64,000 nucleotides of DNA, from contig CAZYSK010000020.1 in assembly GCA_964649415.1 (NCBI GenBank), forward strand, positions 1 to 64,000, read 5' to 3'. The stretch comes from CAZYSK01 sp964649415. Lineage in GTDB: Bacteria; Chloroflexota; Anaerolineae; B4-G1. Within the stretch, counting starts at the first letter, position 1; each line of letters opens with the position of its first letter. The notes below the pieces were generated by a model. The model did no database searches, had not been told where the DNA came from, and was given only the letters and a program-made list of their open reading frames with translations. This document shows, in pieces, positions 25,504-33,907 of the stretch. A program made the position numbers and the translations under genes.

Positions 25504-28319
25504 AGCGGACAGTGGTCGGGGGCAGGCAGAGCCAGTGGCAACGGTCGTGGGGCGCAGCGATACTGCTGCTGTTAGTGTTCTTCGCCCAACTGGCGTTTGG
25601 TTCGCGGGGGCTTTCACTGACTTCTGACGAGTTGCCGCATTTCGGGGCCGGGTACACCTATCTGACGACCGGCGAGACGTGGCACATCGCGCCTCTGGGT
25701 AACCCGCCCCTGTTACTCGCCTGGATCGCCTGGCCCATCGTGTTGGCCACTCCCCACCTGCCCCTGGAGACCCTGACCAACTGGCACGCGACTGCGCTGC
25801 AGCCGTACTTCCGTGCCATCTTGCCCTTGTTGGGGCCTGTGGAGCGCCTGGAAGTGGCCGGGCGGGTGCCGGTGATGCTGTTGGGGGTGTTGTTGGGGAG
25901 CCTGGTCTTCCGCTGGGCGGCCGACCTGTTCGGCCATAGGGGAGGGCTCCTCGCTTTGGCGTTGATGGCCTTCGACCCCACGATGCTGGCGCATGCGCAG
26001 TTGGCGACAATTGACGTGGGGGTCACGCTGTTGGGGTTTGCCGCCTTCTTCCTCGCCTGGCGCAGCCTGCGGTCCGCGGTGGGGACGCGGTTTCCGCGCC
26101 CTGGCCCGTGGTGGGACGTGGCCATCGGCCTATTGGCGGGCGCTACGATGGCGGCCAAGCTCTCTGGCCTGATATGGGGAGGGCTGCTCGCTACATTCAT
26201 CGCGGTGGCTGAGGCCGTGCGCTTGCTTGGCAGTGGCGCTACACCGCTGCGTGTCATAGCGACGGTTGCCCGCAGAATGGCCGTCATCGCGGGCGTGGCC
26301 TTCCTGTTCCTGTGGGGCGTATACGGTTTCCGGGTGGGACCGGTGCACGTGGGATCGAGCGTTCTCACCATGCCCGCATCCGATCACTGGGAGGGCTTGG
26401 TGCAGCAGATGTCCAGCCCCTCGATCCGGATGATGTTCCTGGCTGGCGAGGCCCGGGTGGGTGGGTGGTGGTGGTACTTCCCCTTCGCCTTCCTGATTAA
26501 GAACCCGATTCCCTTGTTGGTGGTGTGGATCGGTGCGTTTGTCCTCGCTCTGGCAGGGCGACGGGACGTCGCGGACGCAGACGTCCGTTCGGCGGACCTG
26601 CGTGCCTCACTACGAACGGACGGCACTCCGGCGGAGTTGGGCGCGGAGACCGCACCCCTACGGCGGACGGAGGGGCAGGGCCTTACGGTTCTTGACTGCG
26701 TCTTCCTGCTGGGTTTTCCGGCGGTGTACGTGGCCGTGGCGATGTACAGCATGATGAACATCGGGTACCGGCACCTGCTGCCGATTCACCCGTTTCTGTA
26801 CGTCTTTGCGGCCCAATGGGTGACCGGCTGGCTTGATGGGTCGGAGAGCGCGGGGATGGGCGCGGAGACCGCGCGGCTGTGGTGGGGAGCGCGATTGCGA
26901 AATCGCGGCTACAAGGCCTTGTGGTTGGTGCTGGGGGTGTGGTACGTGATCGGGACGGTGCGGGTGTTTCCACACTATCTGGCGTACTTCAACGAGTTGG
27001 TGGGCGGACCGGGCAACGGCTATCGCTACCTGGTGGACTCGAACCTGGACTGGGGGCAGGGCTTCAAGGCGTTGCGGGAGGAGTTGGAGACGCTGGACGT
27101 TCTCCCACCGCTGCGGCTGGGACACACCTGGTACGTGGGTCCGGAGGCATACGGCGTTCAGTACGAGCCACTCCCACCTTTGCCCGACGCGTCTCCCGTC
27201 TTCTCGCCCCGCTTTGATCCGCCGCCCGGGACGTACGTGCTGGGGGCCACGCTGCTGCAGCGTCCCCGGGGCGACCTGGAGCAGTACGAGTGGTTCAAGC
27301 ACCAGCCGGCTGTGGCGCAGCCGGGGTACGCGCTGTTCGTCTATAGGGTGGAGCCTCACGAGCCGCCAGCGACGTGGATCGCCCAGTGCACGCAGCCGGC
27401 GGCCCCGCTGAGCGGGGACCTGATCGCCGGGGAGTTCTACGCCCAGCCGTTGCGGCAGGTGTACTTCGACTGCACGCAGAGCTGGGTCTACCCGGAGGGC
27501 GGGGAGGCGAGCGGGTGGTACGCGCTGCACGATGACGCGCTCCAGGAGGAGCGTGTGCAGGAAGAAACCAGGTTTTTCGGAAAAAACCTGGTTTCTGCGC
27601 AATCCATAGCATATCACCTGGGGCAGGCGCGTCTGGCCTACGTGCATCATCAATCCGACGGCATGGCGCCGGCCTTCCATCTGTACGAGTGGGCGGGGGG
27701 CATGCAGGCAGGATGCCTGCGGTCCGTCGATGGCGCGTCCGGCAGCGATTGTGGGGGCACAGTGTACGTCGCGCCCCCGGGGATAAGCCCGCGGCAGGTT
27801 GCGGCGGAGGGTCCGGCTGTGCCGGCGCCGTTGGCGCTGGACGGGCCGCTGCGCTTCTTGGGCTATCGGGTGTTGGAGGCGGAGGCGCGGGCGGTGAGCG
27901 TGGAGACGTGGTGGGAGGTGGTGGATACCGGGGGCGCGGCCGGGCGCCCGCTTTCGATTATGGCCCACCTGGTCGACGGGGAGGGGCGTGAGATCGGTGT
28001 GGCGGATGGGCTGGGGGTGCCGGTGGAGATGTGGCAGGCGGGGGACGTGATCGTGCAGCGCCACCGTTTCGCGCCTGAAGAAACCGGGTCTTTGGCGATG
28101 TACCATCGCATGGAAAACCTGGTTTCTGCGGCTGAAGCGGGGGATATCTGGCTGCGGACCGGCGTCTACTGGTTGGACACGCTGGAGCGGCAGACGGTCA
28201 CGGGGCCAGGTGGGGGTACCGGAGACCACATCTTGATTGGAGAGATCCGGTTGAGCGATGGTGCGGGCACCACACGCTCGAGGTCTGCGCGGCCTCACAC
28301 GATGGGGGGAAGCGAGTGA
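25500..28319 (+). CDS. ArnT/PMT-like GT-C glycosyltransferase, paralogue of the next two genes
   Basis: A 939-residue protein. GTG at 25500 overlaps the previous stop (GTGA) and gives an N-terminus aligned with its paralogues (ILLLLVFFAQLAFGSR). Motifs: LTSDELPHFGAGYTYL, NPPLLLAWIAWP, AFDPTMLAHAQLATIDVG, MNIGYRHLLPIHPFLYVF, YFNELVGGPGNGYRYLVDSN with LDWGQGF, then C-terminal beta domains ending in a conserved GVYWLDTLERQ block. A 34-bp palindrome (27563-27596) is translated as ETRFFGKNLVS, and a diverged copy lies near 28078. A segment around 26750-27074 is identical to the corresponding part of the next gene. Confidence 0.87.
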   Translation: MKRTVVGGRQSQWQRSWGAAILLLLVFFAQLAFGSRGLSLTSDELPHFGAGYTYLTTGETWHIAPLGNPPLLLAWIAWPIVLATPHLPLETLTNWHATALQPYFRAILPLLGPVERLEVAGRVPVMLLGVLLGSLVFRWAADLFGHRGGLLALALMAFDPTMLAHAQLATIDVGVTLLGFAAFFLAWRSLRSAVGTRFPRPGPWWDVAIGLLAGATMAAKLSGLIWGGLLATFIAVAEAVRLLGSGATPLRVIATVARRMAVIAGVAFLFLWGVYGFRVGPVHVGSSVLTMPASDHWEGLVQQMSSPSIRMMFLAGEARVGGWWWYFPFAFLIKNPIPLLVVWIGAFVLALAGRRDVADADVRSADLRASLRTDGTPAELGAETAPLRRTEGQGLTVLDCVFLLGFPAVYVAVAMYSMMNIGYRHLLPIHPFLYVFAAQWVTGWLDGSESAGMGAETARLWWGARLRNRGYKALWLVLGVWYVIGTVRVFPHYLAYFNELVGGPGNGYRYLVDSNLDWGQGFKALREELETLDVLPPLRLGHTWYVGPEAYGVQYEPLPPLPDASPVFSPRFDPPPGTYVLGATLLQRPRGDLEQYEWFKHQPAVAQPGYALFVYRVEPHEPPATWIAQCTQPAAPLSGDLIAGEFYAQPLRQVYFDCTQSWVYPEGGEASGWYALHDDALQEERVQEETRFFGKNLVSAQSIAYHLGQARLAYVHHQSDGMAPAFHLYEWAGGMQAGCLRSVDGASGSDCGGTVYVAPPGISPRQVAAEGPAVPAPLALDGPLRFLGYRVLEAEARAVSVETWWEVVDTGGAAGRPLSIMAHLVDGEGREIGVADGLGVPVEMWQAGDVIVQRHRFAPEETGSLAMYHRMENLVSAAEAGDIWLRTGVYWLDTLERQTVTGPGGGTGDHILIGEIRLSDGAGTTRSRSARPHTMGGSE
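26751..27074 (+). repeat. Block duplicated without change in the neighbouring paralogue (copy 1)
   Basis: By eye, this stretch of over 300 bp is identical to about 29698-30023 in the next gene, including an embedded GCGATTGCGAAATCGC palindrome. Flanking parts of the two genes differ clearly, which points to recent gene conversion. Confidence 0.8.
27563..27596. repeat. 34-bp palindrome in frame (copy 1)
   Basis: AGAAACCAGGTTTTT, CGG, AAAAAACCTGGTTTCT. The arms are exact complements. Translated as ETRFFGKNLVS. No stop codon occurs in any of the six frames of the element. Confidence 0.9.
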
Positions 28320-31171
28320 TGGGCGTGATGCCCAATACGGACCAAGGAAGTGGCCTGGCGACGCGCCGATGGGGCGCTGTGATATTGCTGCTGCTGCTCA
28401 TGTTCGCCCAACTGGCCTTTGGTTCACGCCAGCTCTCCCTGACGTCCGATGAGCCGGCACATCTGGGTGGCGGGTACACCTACCTGGTCAGCGGAGAGAC
28501 CTGGCAGGTTCCCTCTCGTGGCCATCCCCCGTTGATCAATGCCTGGGAGGCCCTGCCGGTCGTCTTGGGCGCTCCCCATATTCCCGTGCGTAGCCTGCCC
28601 AATTGGGGGACGATTGCGCTCCCTCCATATTTCCGTGCCCTCTTGCCCCTGCTAGGACCCGTCGAGCGCCTGGAAGTGGCCGGGCGGGTGCCGGTGATGC
28701 TCTTGGGCGTGTTGCTGGGAGGCCTGGTCTTCCGCTGGGGGGCGGATCTGTTCGGCTATAAGGGGGGACTCCTGGCGCTGGCCCTGATGGCGTTCGACCC
28801 GACGATGCTGGCGCACGCGCAGTTGGCGACGACGGACCTGGGGGTCACGCTGCTGGGTTTCGCGACGTTCTTCCTCGCCTGGCGCAGCCTGCGGTCCGTG
28901 GTAGGGGCGCGGTTTCCGCGCCCTGCCCCGTGGTGGGACGTGGCCATTGGCCTGCTGTGCGGGGCTACGATGGCGGCCAAGGTCTCGGGCCTGATGTGGG
29001 TTGGTCTGGCCGTCGGCACCATCTTTGTCGTCGAAATCCTCCGCTCGCCGGGTTCATCGCTCTACAGGCTATGGGCGGTGTTTCGCCGGAGCGCGGTGAT
29101 TCTGCTCGTTGCTTTCTTCTTCCTGTGGTGGATGTATGGATTCCGGATTGGCTCCGTGAGAGTCGGCACGTACGTGCTGACCGTTCCCGCGCCGGACCAT
29201 TGGGAAGCCCTGGTGCGCCAGTTTGGCAGCACGTCGAGCCGGTTGATGTTTCTGGCTGGGGAGACGCGCTACGGGGCGGGGTGGTGGTGGTACTTCCCCT
29301 TTGCCTTCCTGATCAAGAACCCGATTCCTCTGTTGGTGGTGTGGATCGGTGCGTTCGTCCTCGCTCTGGCAAGGCGACGGTACGGCACTCCGGCGGACCT
29401 ACGTGCCTCACTACGAACGGGGGACGGCACTTCGGCAGACCTGCGTGCTTCACTACGAACAGACGGCACTCCGGCGGACCTGCGTCGGACGCACGATCAA
29501 TGTCCGCCCTTACTACGAACGGGGGACGGCCCTTCGGCGGACCTGCGTGCCTCACTACGAACGGGCGGCACTCCGGCGGAGTTGGGCGCGGAGACCGCGT
29601 CCCTACGATGGACGGAGGGGCAAGGCCTTACGGTCCTTGATTATGTCTTCCTGCTGGGTTTTCCGGCGGTGTACGTGGCCGTCGCGATGTACAGTATGAT
29701 GAACATCGGGTACCGGCACCTGCTGCCGATTCACCCGTTTCTGTACGTCTTTGCGGCCCAATGGGTGACCGGCTGGCTTGATGGGTCGGAGAGCGCGGGG
29801 ATGGGCGCGGAGACCGCGCGGCTGTGGTGGGGAGCGCGATTGCGAAATCGCGGCTACAAGGCCTTGTGGTTGGTGCTGGGGGTGTGGTACGTGATCGGGA
29901 CGGTGCGGGTGTTTCCACACTATCTGGCGTACTTCAACGAGTTGGTGGGCGGACCGGGCAACGGCTATCGCTACCTGGTGGACTCGAACCTGGACTGGGG
30001 GCAGGGCTTCAAGGCGTTGCGGGATGAGTTGGAGACGCTGGATGTTCTCCCACCGCTGCGGCTGGGCCACACCTGGTATGCGGGACCCGAGTTGTACGGC
30101 GTCCAGTACGAGCCGATTCCCCCGTTGGGCGATGATTTCTCGGTGGTTTTCTCGCCCCGCTTTGATCCGCCGCCCGGGACGTATGTGCTGGGGGCCACGC
30201 TGCTGCAACGCGGCTCGGGGGATATCGAGCAATACGAGTGGTTTCGACACCGTGAGCCTGTGGCGCAGCCGGGGTACGCGCTGTTCGTCTATCGGGTGGA
30301 GCCCCACGAGCCGCCGGCGACGTGGATTGCCCAGTGCACGCAGCCGGCGGCCCCGCTGAGTGGGGATCTGATCGCCGGGGAGTTCTACGCCCAGCCGCTG
30401 CGGCAGGTGTACTTCGACTGCACGCAGAGCTGGGTCTATCCGGAGGGCGGGGAGGCGAGCGGGTGGTACGCGCTGCACGACGACGTGCTACTGGAGGAGG
30501 CGGAGGACAAGCGAGAGGCTTTCCTGGAAGCCCACCTGGGGCAAGCGCGCCTGTCCTACGTGCATCATCAATCCGACGGCATGGCGCCGGCGTTCCATCT
30601 GTACGAGTGGGCGGGGGGCATGCAGGCAGGGATGCCGCCGACCGCAGACGGTCGGGGGACATCCGGGCGGTCCGTTGATGCTACGTCGGGCGGCGATTGT
30701 GGGGGCACAGTGTACGTCGCGCCGCCGGGGATGAGCCCGCGGCAGGTTGCGGCGGAGGGTCCGGCTGTGCCGGCGCCGTTGGCGCTGGACGGGCCGCTGC
30801 GCTTCTTGGGCTACCGGGTGTTGGAGGCGGAGGCGCGGGCGGTCAGCGTGGAAACGTGGTGGGAGGTGGTGGATGCCGAGGGCGCGGCCGGGCGGCCACT
30901 TTCGATCATGGCCCACCTGGTTGACGGGGAGGGGCGCGAGATCGGTGTGGCGGATGGGCTGGGCGTGCCGGTGGAGATGTGGCAGGCGGGGGACGGGATC
31001 GTGCAACGCCACCGTTTCGCGCTCGATACGGCGGCGGGGGAGATGTGGCTGCGGACGGGTGTCTACTGGTTGGACACGCTGGAGCGACAGATGGTCACAG
31101 GTCCAGGTGGGACCACCGGAGACCACATCTTGATTGGAGAGATCTGGCTGGCCGAGGAGGGCGCGCGTTGA
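28316..31171 (+). CDS. ArnT/PMT-like GT-C glycosyltransferase, paralogue
   Basis: A 951-residue protein whose ATG overlaps the previous stop (ATGA). Same architecture as the preceding gene: LTSDEPAHLGGGYTYL, GHPPLINAWEALP, AFDPTMLAHAQLATTDLG, MNIGYRHLLPIHPF, SNLDWGQGF, C-terminal beta domains. The cytoplasmic loop between about 355 and 430 is swollen by a repeat island (29380-29590) made of several copies of a CTACGAAC / GGCACTCCGGCGGACC element, encoding a tract rich in TPADLRASLRT. The C-terminal half is nearly identical to the previous gene, the N-terminal half less so. Confidence 0.87.
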   Translation: MMGVMPNTDQGSGLATRRWGAVILLLLLMFAQLAFGSRQLSLTSDEPAHLGGGYTYLVSGETWQVPSRGHPPLINAWEALPVVLGAPHIPVRSLPNWGTIALPPYFRALLPLLGPVERLEVAGRVPVMLLGVLLGGLVFRWGADLFGYKGGLLALALMAFDPTMLAHAQLATTDLGVTLLGFATFFLAWRSLRSVVGARFPRPAPWWDVAIGLLCGATMAAKVSGLMWVGLAVGTIFVVEILRSPGSSLYRLWAVFRRSAVILLVAFFFLWWMYGFRIGSVRVGTYVLTVPAPDHWEALVRQFGSTSSRLMFLAGETRYGAGWWWYFPFAFLIKNPIPLLVVWIGAFVLALARRRYGTPADLRASLRTGDGTSADLRASLRTDGTPADLRRTHDQCPPLLRTGDGPSADLRASLRTGGTPAELGAETASLRWTEGQGLTVLDYVFLLGFPAVYVAVAMYSMMNIGYRHLLPIHPFLYVFAAQWVTGWLDGSESAGMGAETARLWWGARLRNRGYKALWLVLGVWYVIGTVRVFPHYLAYFNELVGGPGNGYRYLVDSNLDWGQGFKALRDELETLDVLPPLRLGHTWYAGPELYGVQYEPIPPLGDDFSVVFSPRFDPPPGTYVLGATLLQRGSGDIEQYEWFRHREPVAQPGYALFVYRVEPHEPPATWIAQCTQPAAPLSGDLIAGEFYAQPLRQVYFDCTQSWVYPEGGEASGWYALHDDVLLEEAEDKREAFLEAHLGQARLSYVHHQSDGMAPAFHLYEWAGGMQAGMPPTADGRGTSGRSVDATSGGDCGGTVYVAPPGMSPRQVAAEGPAVPAPLALDGPLRFLGYRVLEAEARAVSVETWWEVVDAEGAAGRPLSIMAHLVDGEGREIGVADGLGVPVEMWQAGDGIVQRHRFALDTAAGEMWLRTGVYWLDTLERQMVTGPGGTTGDHILIGEIWLAEEGAR
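29380..29590 (+). repeat. In-frame repeat island in a glycosyltransferase gene
   Basis: At least five copies of a unit containing CACTCCGGCGGACC and GTGCCTCACTACGAAC (variants GGCACTTCGGC, GGCCCTTCGGC) follow one another in frame. Peptide units read TPADLRASLRT or similar. Related single copies occur in the paralogue near 26580-26640, and near 42060-42110 and 45940. Confidence 0.8.
29698..30023 (+). repeat. Block duplicated without change in the neighbouring paralogue (copy 2)
   Basis: Identical by eye to 26751-27074, see that entry. Confidence 0.8.
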
Positions 31172-31207
31172 TGCGCCGGGAGTCCGTCCGGCGAGGCGAG
31201 GGAATCG

Positions 31208-33907
31208 ATGAGAGATTTGACCAATAGCCGCATGTCCGTTCGCCGCTGGGGCGCTGTGCTCCTGCTCTTGCTGGTATTCTTCGCCCAACTGGCCCTGAGC
31301 TCGCGCCAACTCTCCCTGACGTCCGATGAGCCGCCTAACCTGGGAGTTGGATACACCTATCTGACCACCGGGGAGACGTGGTATATCCCGTCCCTGGGCC
31401 ACCCGCCTCTGCTCTTCGCCTGGATGGCTGTCCCGGTTGCGCTCAGTAACCCGCACATCCCTGTGGAGACGCTGACGAACTGGGGCACCTTTCCCTTGCC
31501 GCCCTATCTGCACGCCCTTTTCCCGCTGCTCGGACCGGCGGAGCAGTTGGAGGTGATCGGGCGGGTACCCATGATGCTGTTGGGTATGCTGCTAGGAGGC
31601 CTGGTCTTTCGCTGGGCAGCGGACCTGTTTGGTTACAAAGGCGGGTTGGTCGCGCTGGCGTTGATGGTCTTCGATCCCACGATCGTGGCGCACACGCCGT
31701 TGGCGACGGGCGACCTGGGGATCACGCTGGTGGGTTTTGCGATGCTGTTCGTCGGTTGGCGGTGGGTGCGGACAAGAGACGTCCGCCGGACGAACGGCGC
31801 CCGGCGGGCTGGAAGTTCTATTGGAGCGGACCTGCGCTGGGGCGTCGTGATCGGCCTGCTGGGCGGGGCCACCATGGCGGCCAAGGTGTCGGGGTTCATC
31901 TGGGTTGGCCTGCTCGTGGGCCTCTTGGTCATCGTCGAGTGGTGCGGGAGCCGGGGCGCGGGTGGGCGGAGGGGCGCGGGGACCAGGACCGGGCGGGCGC
32001 GGATTGTTCCAATCCGTCGAGACTTGCCCCCACGATGGTGGGTGGTTGTGGTTGTGGGCGTGGTGATCGTAGCCGTCGCCCTGCTGTTCCTATGGGCGGT
32101 GTATGGGTTCCGCGTCGGCCCTGTGGACATAGGGCCGTACACACTCACACTGCCGGCATCCGATCATTGGGCCGGGCTGGTGCGCCAGATGGAGAGATCG
32201 GAAACCCGCATGATGTACCTGGCCGGCGAGGCAGGTGTGGGCGGGTGGTGGTCGTATTTCCCCCTGGCCTTCTTGCTCAAGAATCCGGTCCCCCTGTTGG
32301 TGATCTGCATCGGCGCCATCCTCGTCTCGCTATGGCGGCGTTCGCTCACGCTTGCCGACTTTCTCTTCCTGCTCGCTTTCCCGCTTGTGTACTCGGTGAC
32401 CGCCATCTACAGCGGGATCAACATCGGTTACCGCCACATGTTACCTATCCATCCCTTTCTGCACGTCGTGGGGGCTCACTGGGTCACGATCTGGACCGTC
32501 GGGGCGCGGGGCATGCGGGCAGGATGCCCGCGGTCCGAGCGTGGCGAATCTGCGCGCCTTGGCGGGCGCGGAAACAGCGGCCCTACAGTGGACCGGGGCG
32601 CGGGCAAGTGGGTGCATACCGCCGGGTGGGTGCTGTGGGTCGCGCTGTGGCTCTGGTACGTCGCCGGCACGGTCAGGGTCTTTCCTCACTATCTGGCTTA
32701 TTTCAACGAGCTGGCAGGCGGGCCGAGCAATGGCTATTACTACCTGGTGGACTCCAATCTGGATTGGGGGCAGAGCTTCAAGACGTTGCGGGAGGAACTG
32801 GAGCAGCTCGACGTTCGCCCGCCCTTGCGGCTGGGGCACTATTGGTATGCTGGGCCGGAGCTGTATGGCGTCCAGTATGAGCCGCTGCCGCCTCTGCGCG
32901 ACGCGCCGCCGGTCTTCTCACCCCGCTTCGATCCGCCGCCCGCGACGTACGTGCTGGGGGCCACGCTGCTGTACAGCGGCCCAGGCGATCTGGAGCAGTA
33001 CGAATGGTTCAAGCACCACGCGCCCGTGGCCCAGCCGGGGTATGCGATGTTCGTGTATCGGGTGGATCCCCACGATCCGCCCGCTACGTGGATTGCCCAG
33101 TGCACGGTGCCGGCCGTTCCCCTGAACGAGGAGACCATCGCCCGGGAGTTCTACACACAGCCCTTGCGGCGGGTGGTCTTCGACTGCACCCAGAGCTGGA
33201 TCTACCCGGAGGGCGGGGAGACAGGGGGTTGGTACGCGCTGCACGACGAGGTGTTGCAGGAAAATGCCCCGCAGGAAGAAACCAGGTTTTTCGGAAAAAA
33301 CCTGGTTTCTGCGCACCTGGATCAGGCGCATCTGGCGTACGTTCACAGTCGCTACGATGGGCTCGGCCCGGCGTTTCACCTGTATGAATACCGCCAGTCT
33401 GATGGCGCCCAGTCTGAGGGCGCCTCTGTAGGGATGACTGCGCCCTACACGTCCACCGCATGGATCGCGTCCCCGGGTATGCGCCCGGACCAGATCACGG
33501 GCGCGGTGCCCGTCGAAGCACCGGTGGCGCTCGATGGCCCCTTGACCTATCTGGGCCATCGCGTCGTGGAATCTGGCCCGCAGGAGATCGCCGTGGAGAC
33601 CTGGTGGCAGGTCAGTCAGAGTGAGATTCCCAGGACGCGGCCGCTCTCGATCATGGCTCACCTGCTTCGCGGTGACGGTCAGCCTGTGGGCGTCGCCGAC
33701 GGGCTGGGTGTGCCGCTTGATGTTTGGCAGGCAGGCGATATACTCGTCCAGTACCATGAGTTTGAGTTGCCGCCGGACCTGGAGGGGGGCACGTACTGGC
33801 TGCAAACGGGTGTCTACTGGCTGGACACGCTTGAGCGTCAACAGGTCGTGGGACCGATGCAGGAAACCGGCGACAGTCTGCTGGTGGGGGAGATTCTTGG
33901 CCGATGA
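31208..33907 (+). CDS. ArnT/PMT-like GT-C glycosyltransferase, third paralogue
   Basis: An 899-residue protein, 36 bp after the previous gene. Motifs: LTSDEPPNLGVGYTYL, GHPPLLFAWMAVP, VFDPTIVAHTPLATGDLG, NIGYRHMLPIHPFLHVV, NGYYYLVDSNLDWGQSF, and C-terminal beta domains with GVYWLDTLERQQV. It is more diverged than the two genes before it. It contains the palindromes at 32000 (CGGATT family) and 33277 (34 bp, again read as ETRFFGKNLVS). Confidence 0.87.
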   Translation: MRDLTNSRMSVRRWGAVLLLLLVFFAQLALSSRQLSLTSDEPPNLGVGYTYLTTGETWYIPSLGHPPLLFAWMAVPVALSNPHIPVETLTNWGTFPLPPYLHALFPLLGPAEQLEVIGRVPMMLLGMLLGGLVFRWAADLFGYKGGLVALALMVFDPTIVAHTPLATGDLGITLVGFAMLFVGWRWVRTRDVRRTNGARRAGSSIGADLRWGVVIGLLGGATMAAKVSGFIWVGLLVGLLVIVEWCGSRGAGGRRGAGTRTGRARIVPIRRDLPPRWWVVVVVGVVIVAVALLFLWAVYGFRVGPVDIGPYTLTLPASDHWAGLVRQMERSETRMMYLAGEAGVGGWWSYFPLAFLLKNPVPLLVICIGAILVSLWRRSLTLADFLFLLAFPLVYSVTAIYSGINIGYRHMLPIHPFLHVVGAHWVTIWTVGARGMRAGCPRSERGESARLGGRGNSGPTVDRGAGKWVHTAGWVLWVALWLWYVAGTVRVFPHYLAYFNELAGGPSNGYYYLVDSNLDWGQSFKTLREELEQLDVRPPLRLGHYWYAGPELYGVQYEPLPPLRDAPPVFSPRFDPPPATYVLGATLLYSGPGDLEQYEWFKHHAPVAQPGYAMFVYRVDPHDPPATWIAQCTVPAVPLNEETIAREFYTQPLRRVVFDCTQSWIYPEGGETGGWYALHDEVLQENAPQEETRFFGKNLVSAHLDQAHLAYVHSRYDGLGPAFHLYEYRQSDGAQSEGASVGMTAPYTSTAWIASPGMRPDQITGAVPVEAPVALDGPLTYLGHRVVESGPQEIAVETWWQVSQSEIPRTRPLSIMAHLLRGDGQPVGVADGLGVPLDVWQAGDILVQYHEFELPPDLEGGTYWLQTGVYWLDTLERQQVVGPMQETGDSLLVGEILGR
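32000..32016. repeat. CGGATT/AATCCG palindrome inside a glycosyltransferase gene
   Basis: CGGATTG, TTC, CAATCCG, 17 bp, in a loop between membrane helices, translated as ARIVPIRR. Confidence 0.7.
33277..33310. repeat. 34-bp palindrome in frame (copy 2)
   Basis: Same 34 bp as at 27563 and in the same relative reading frame (ETRFFGKNLVS), at a homologous place in a paralogous gene. Confidence 0.9.

Noticed and set aside
26658..28298. Long minus-strand open frame
   Set aside because: Shadow of the GT-C gene; no motifs, biased composition.
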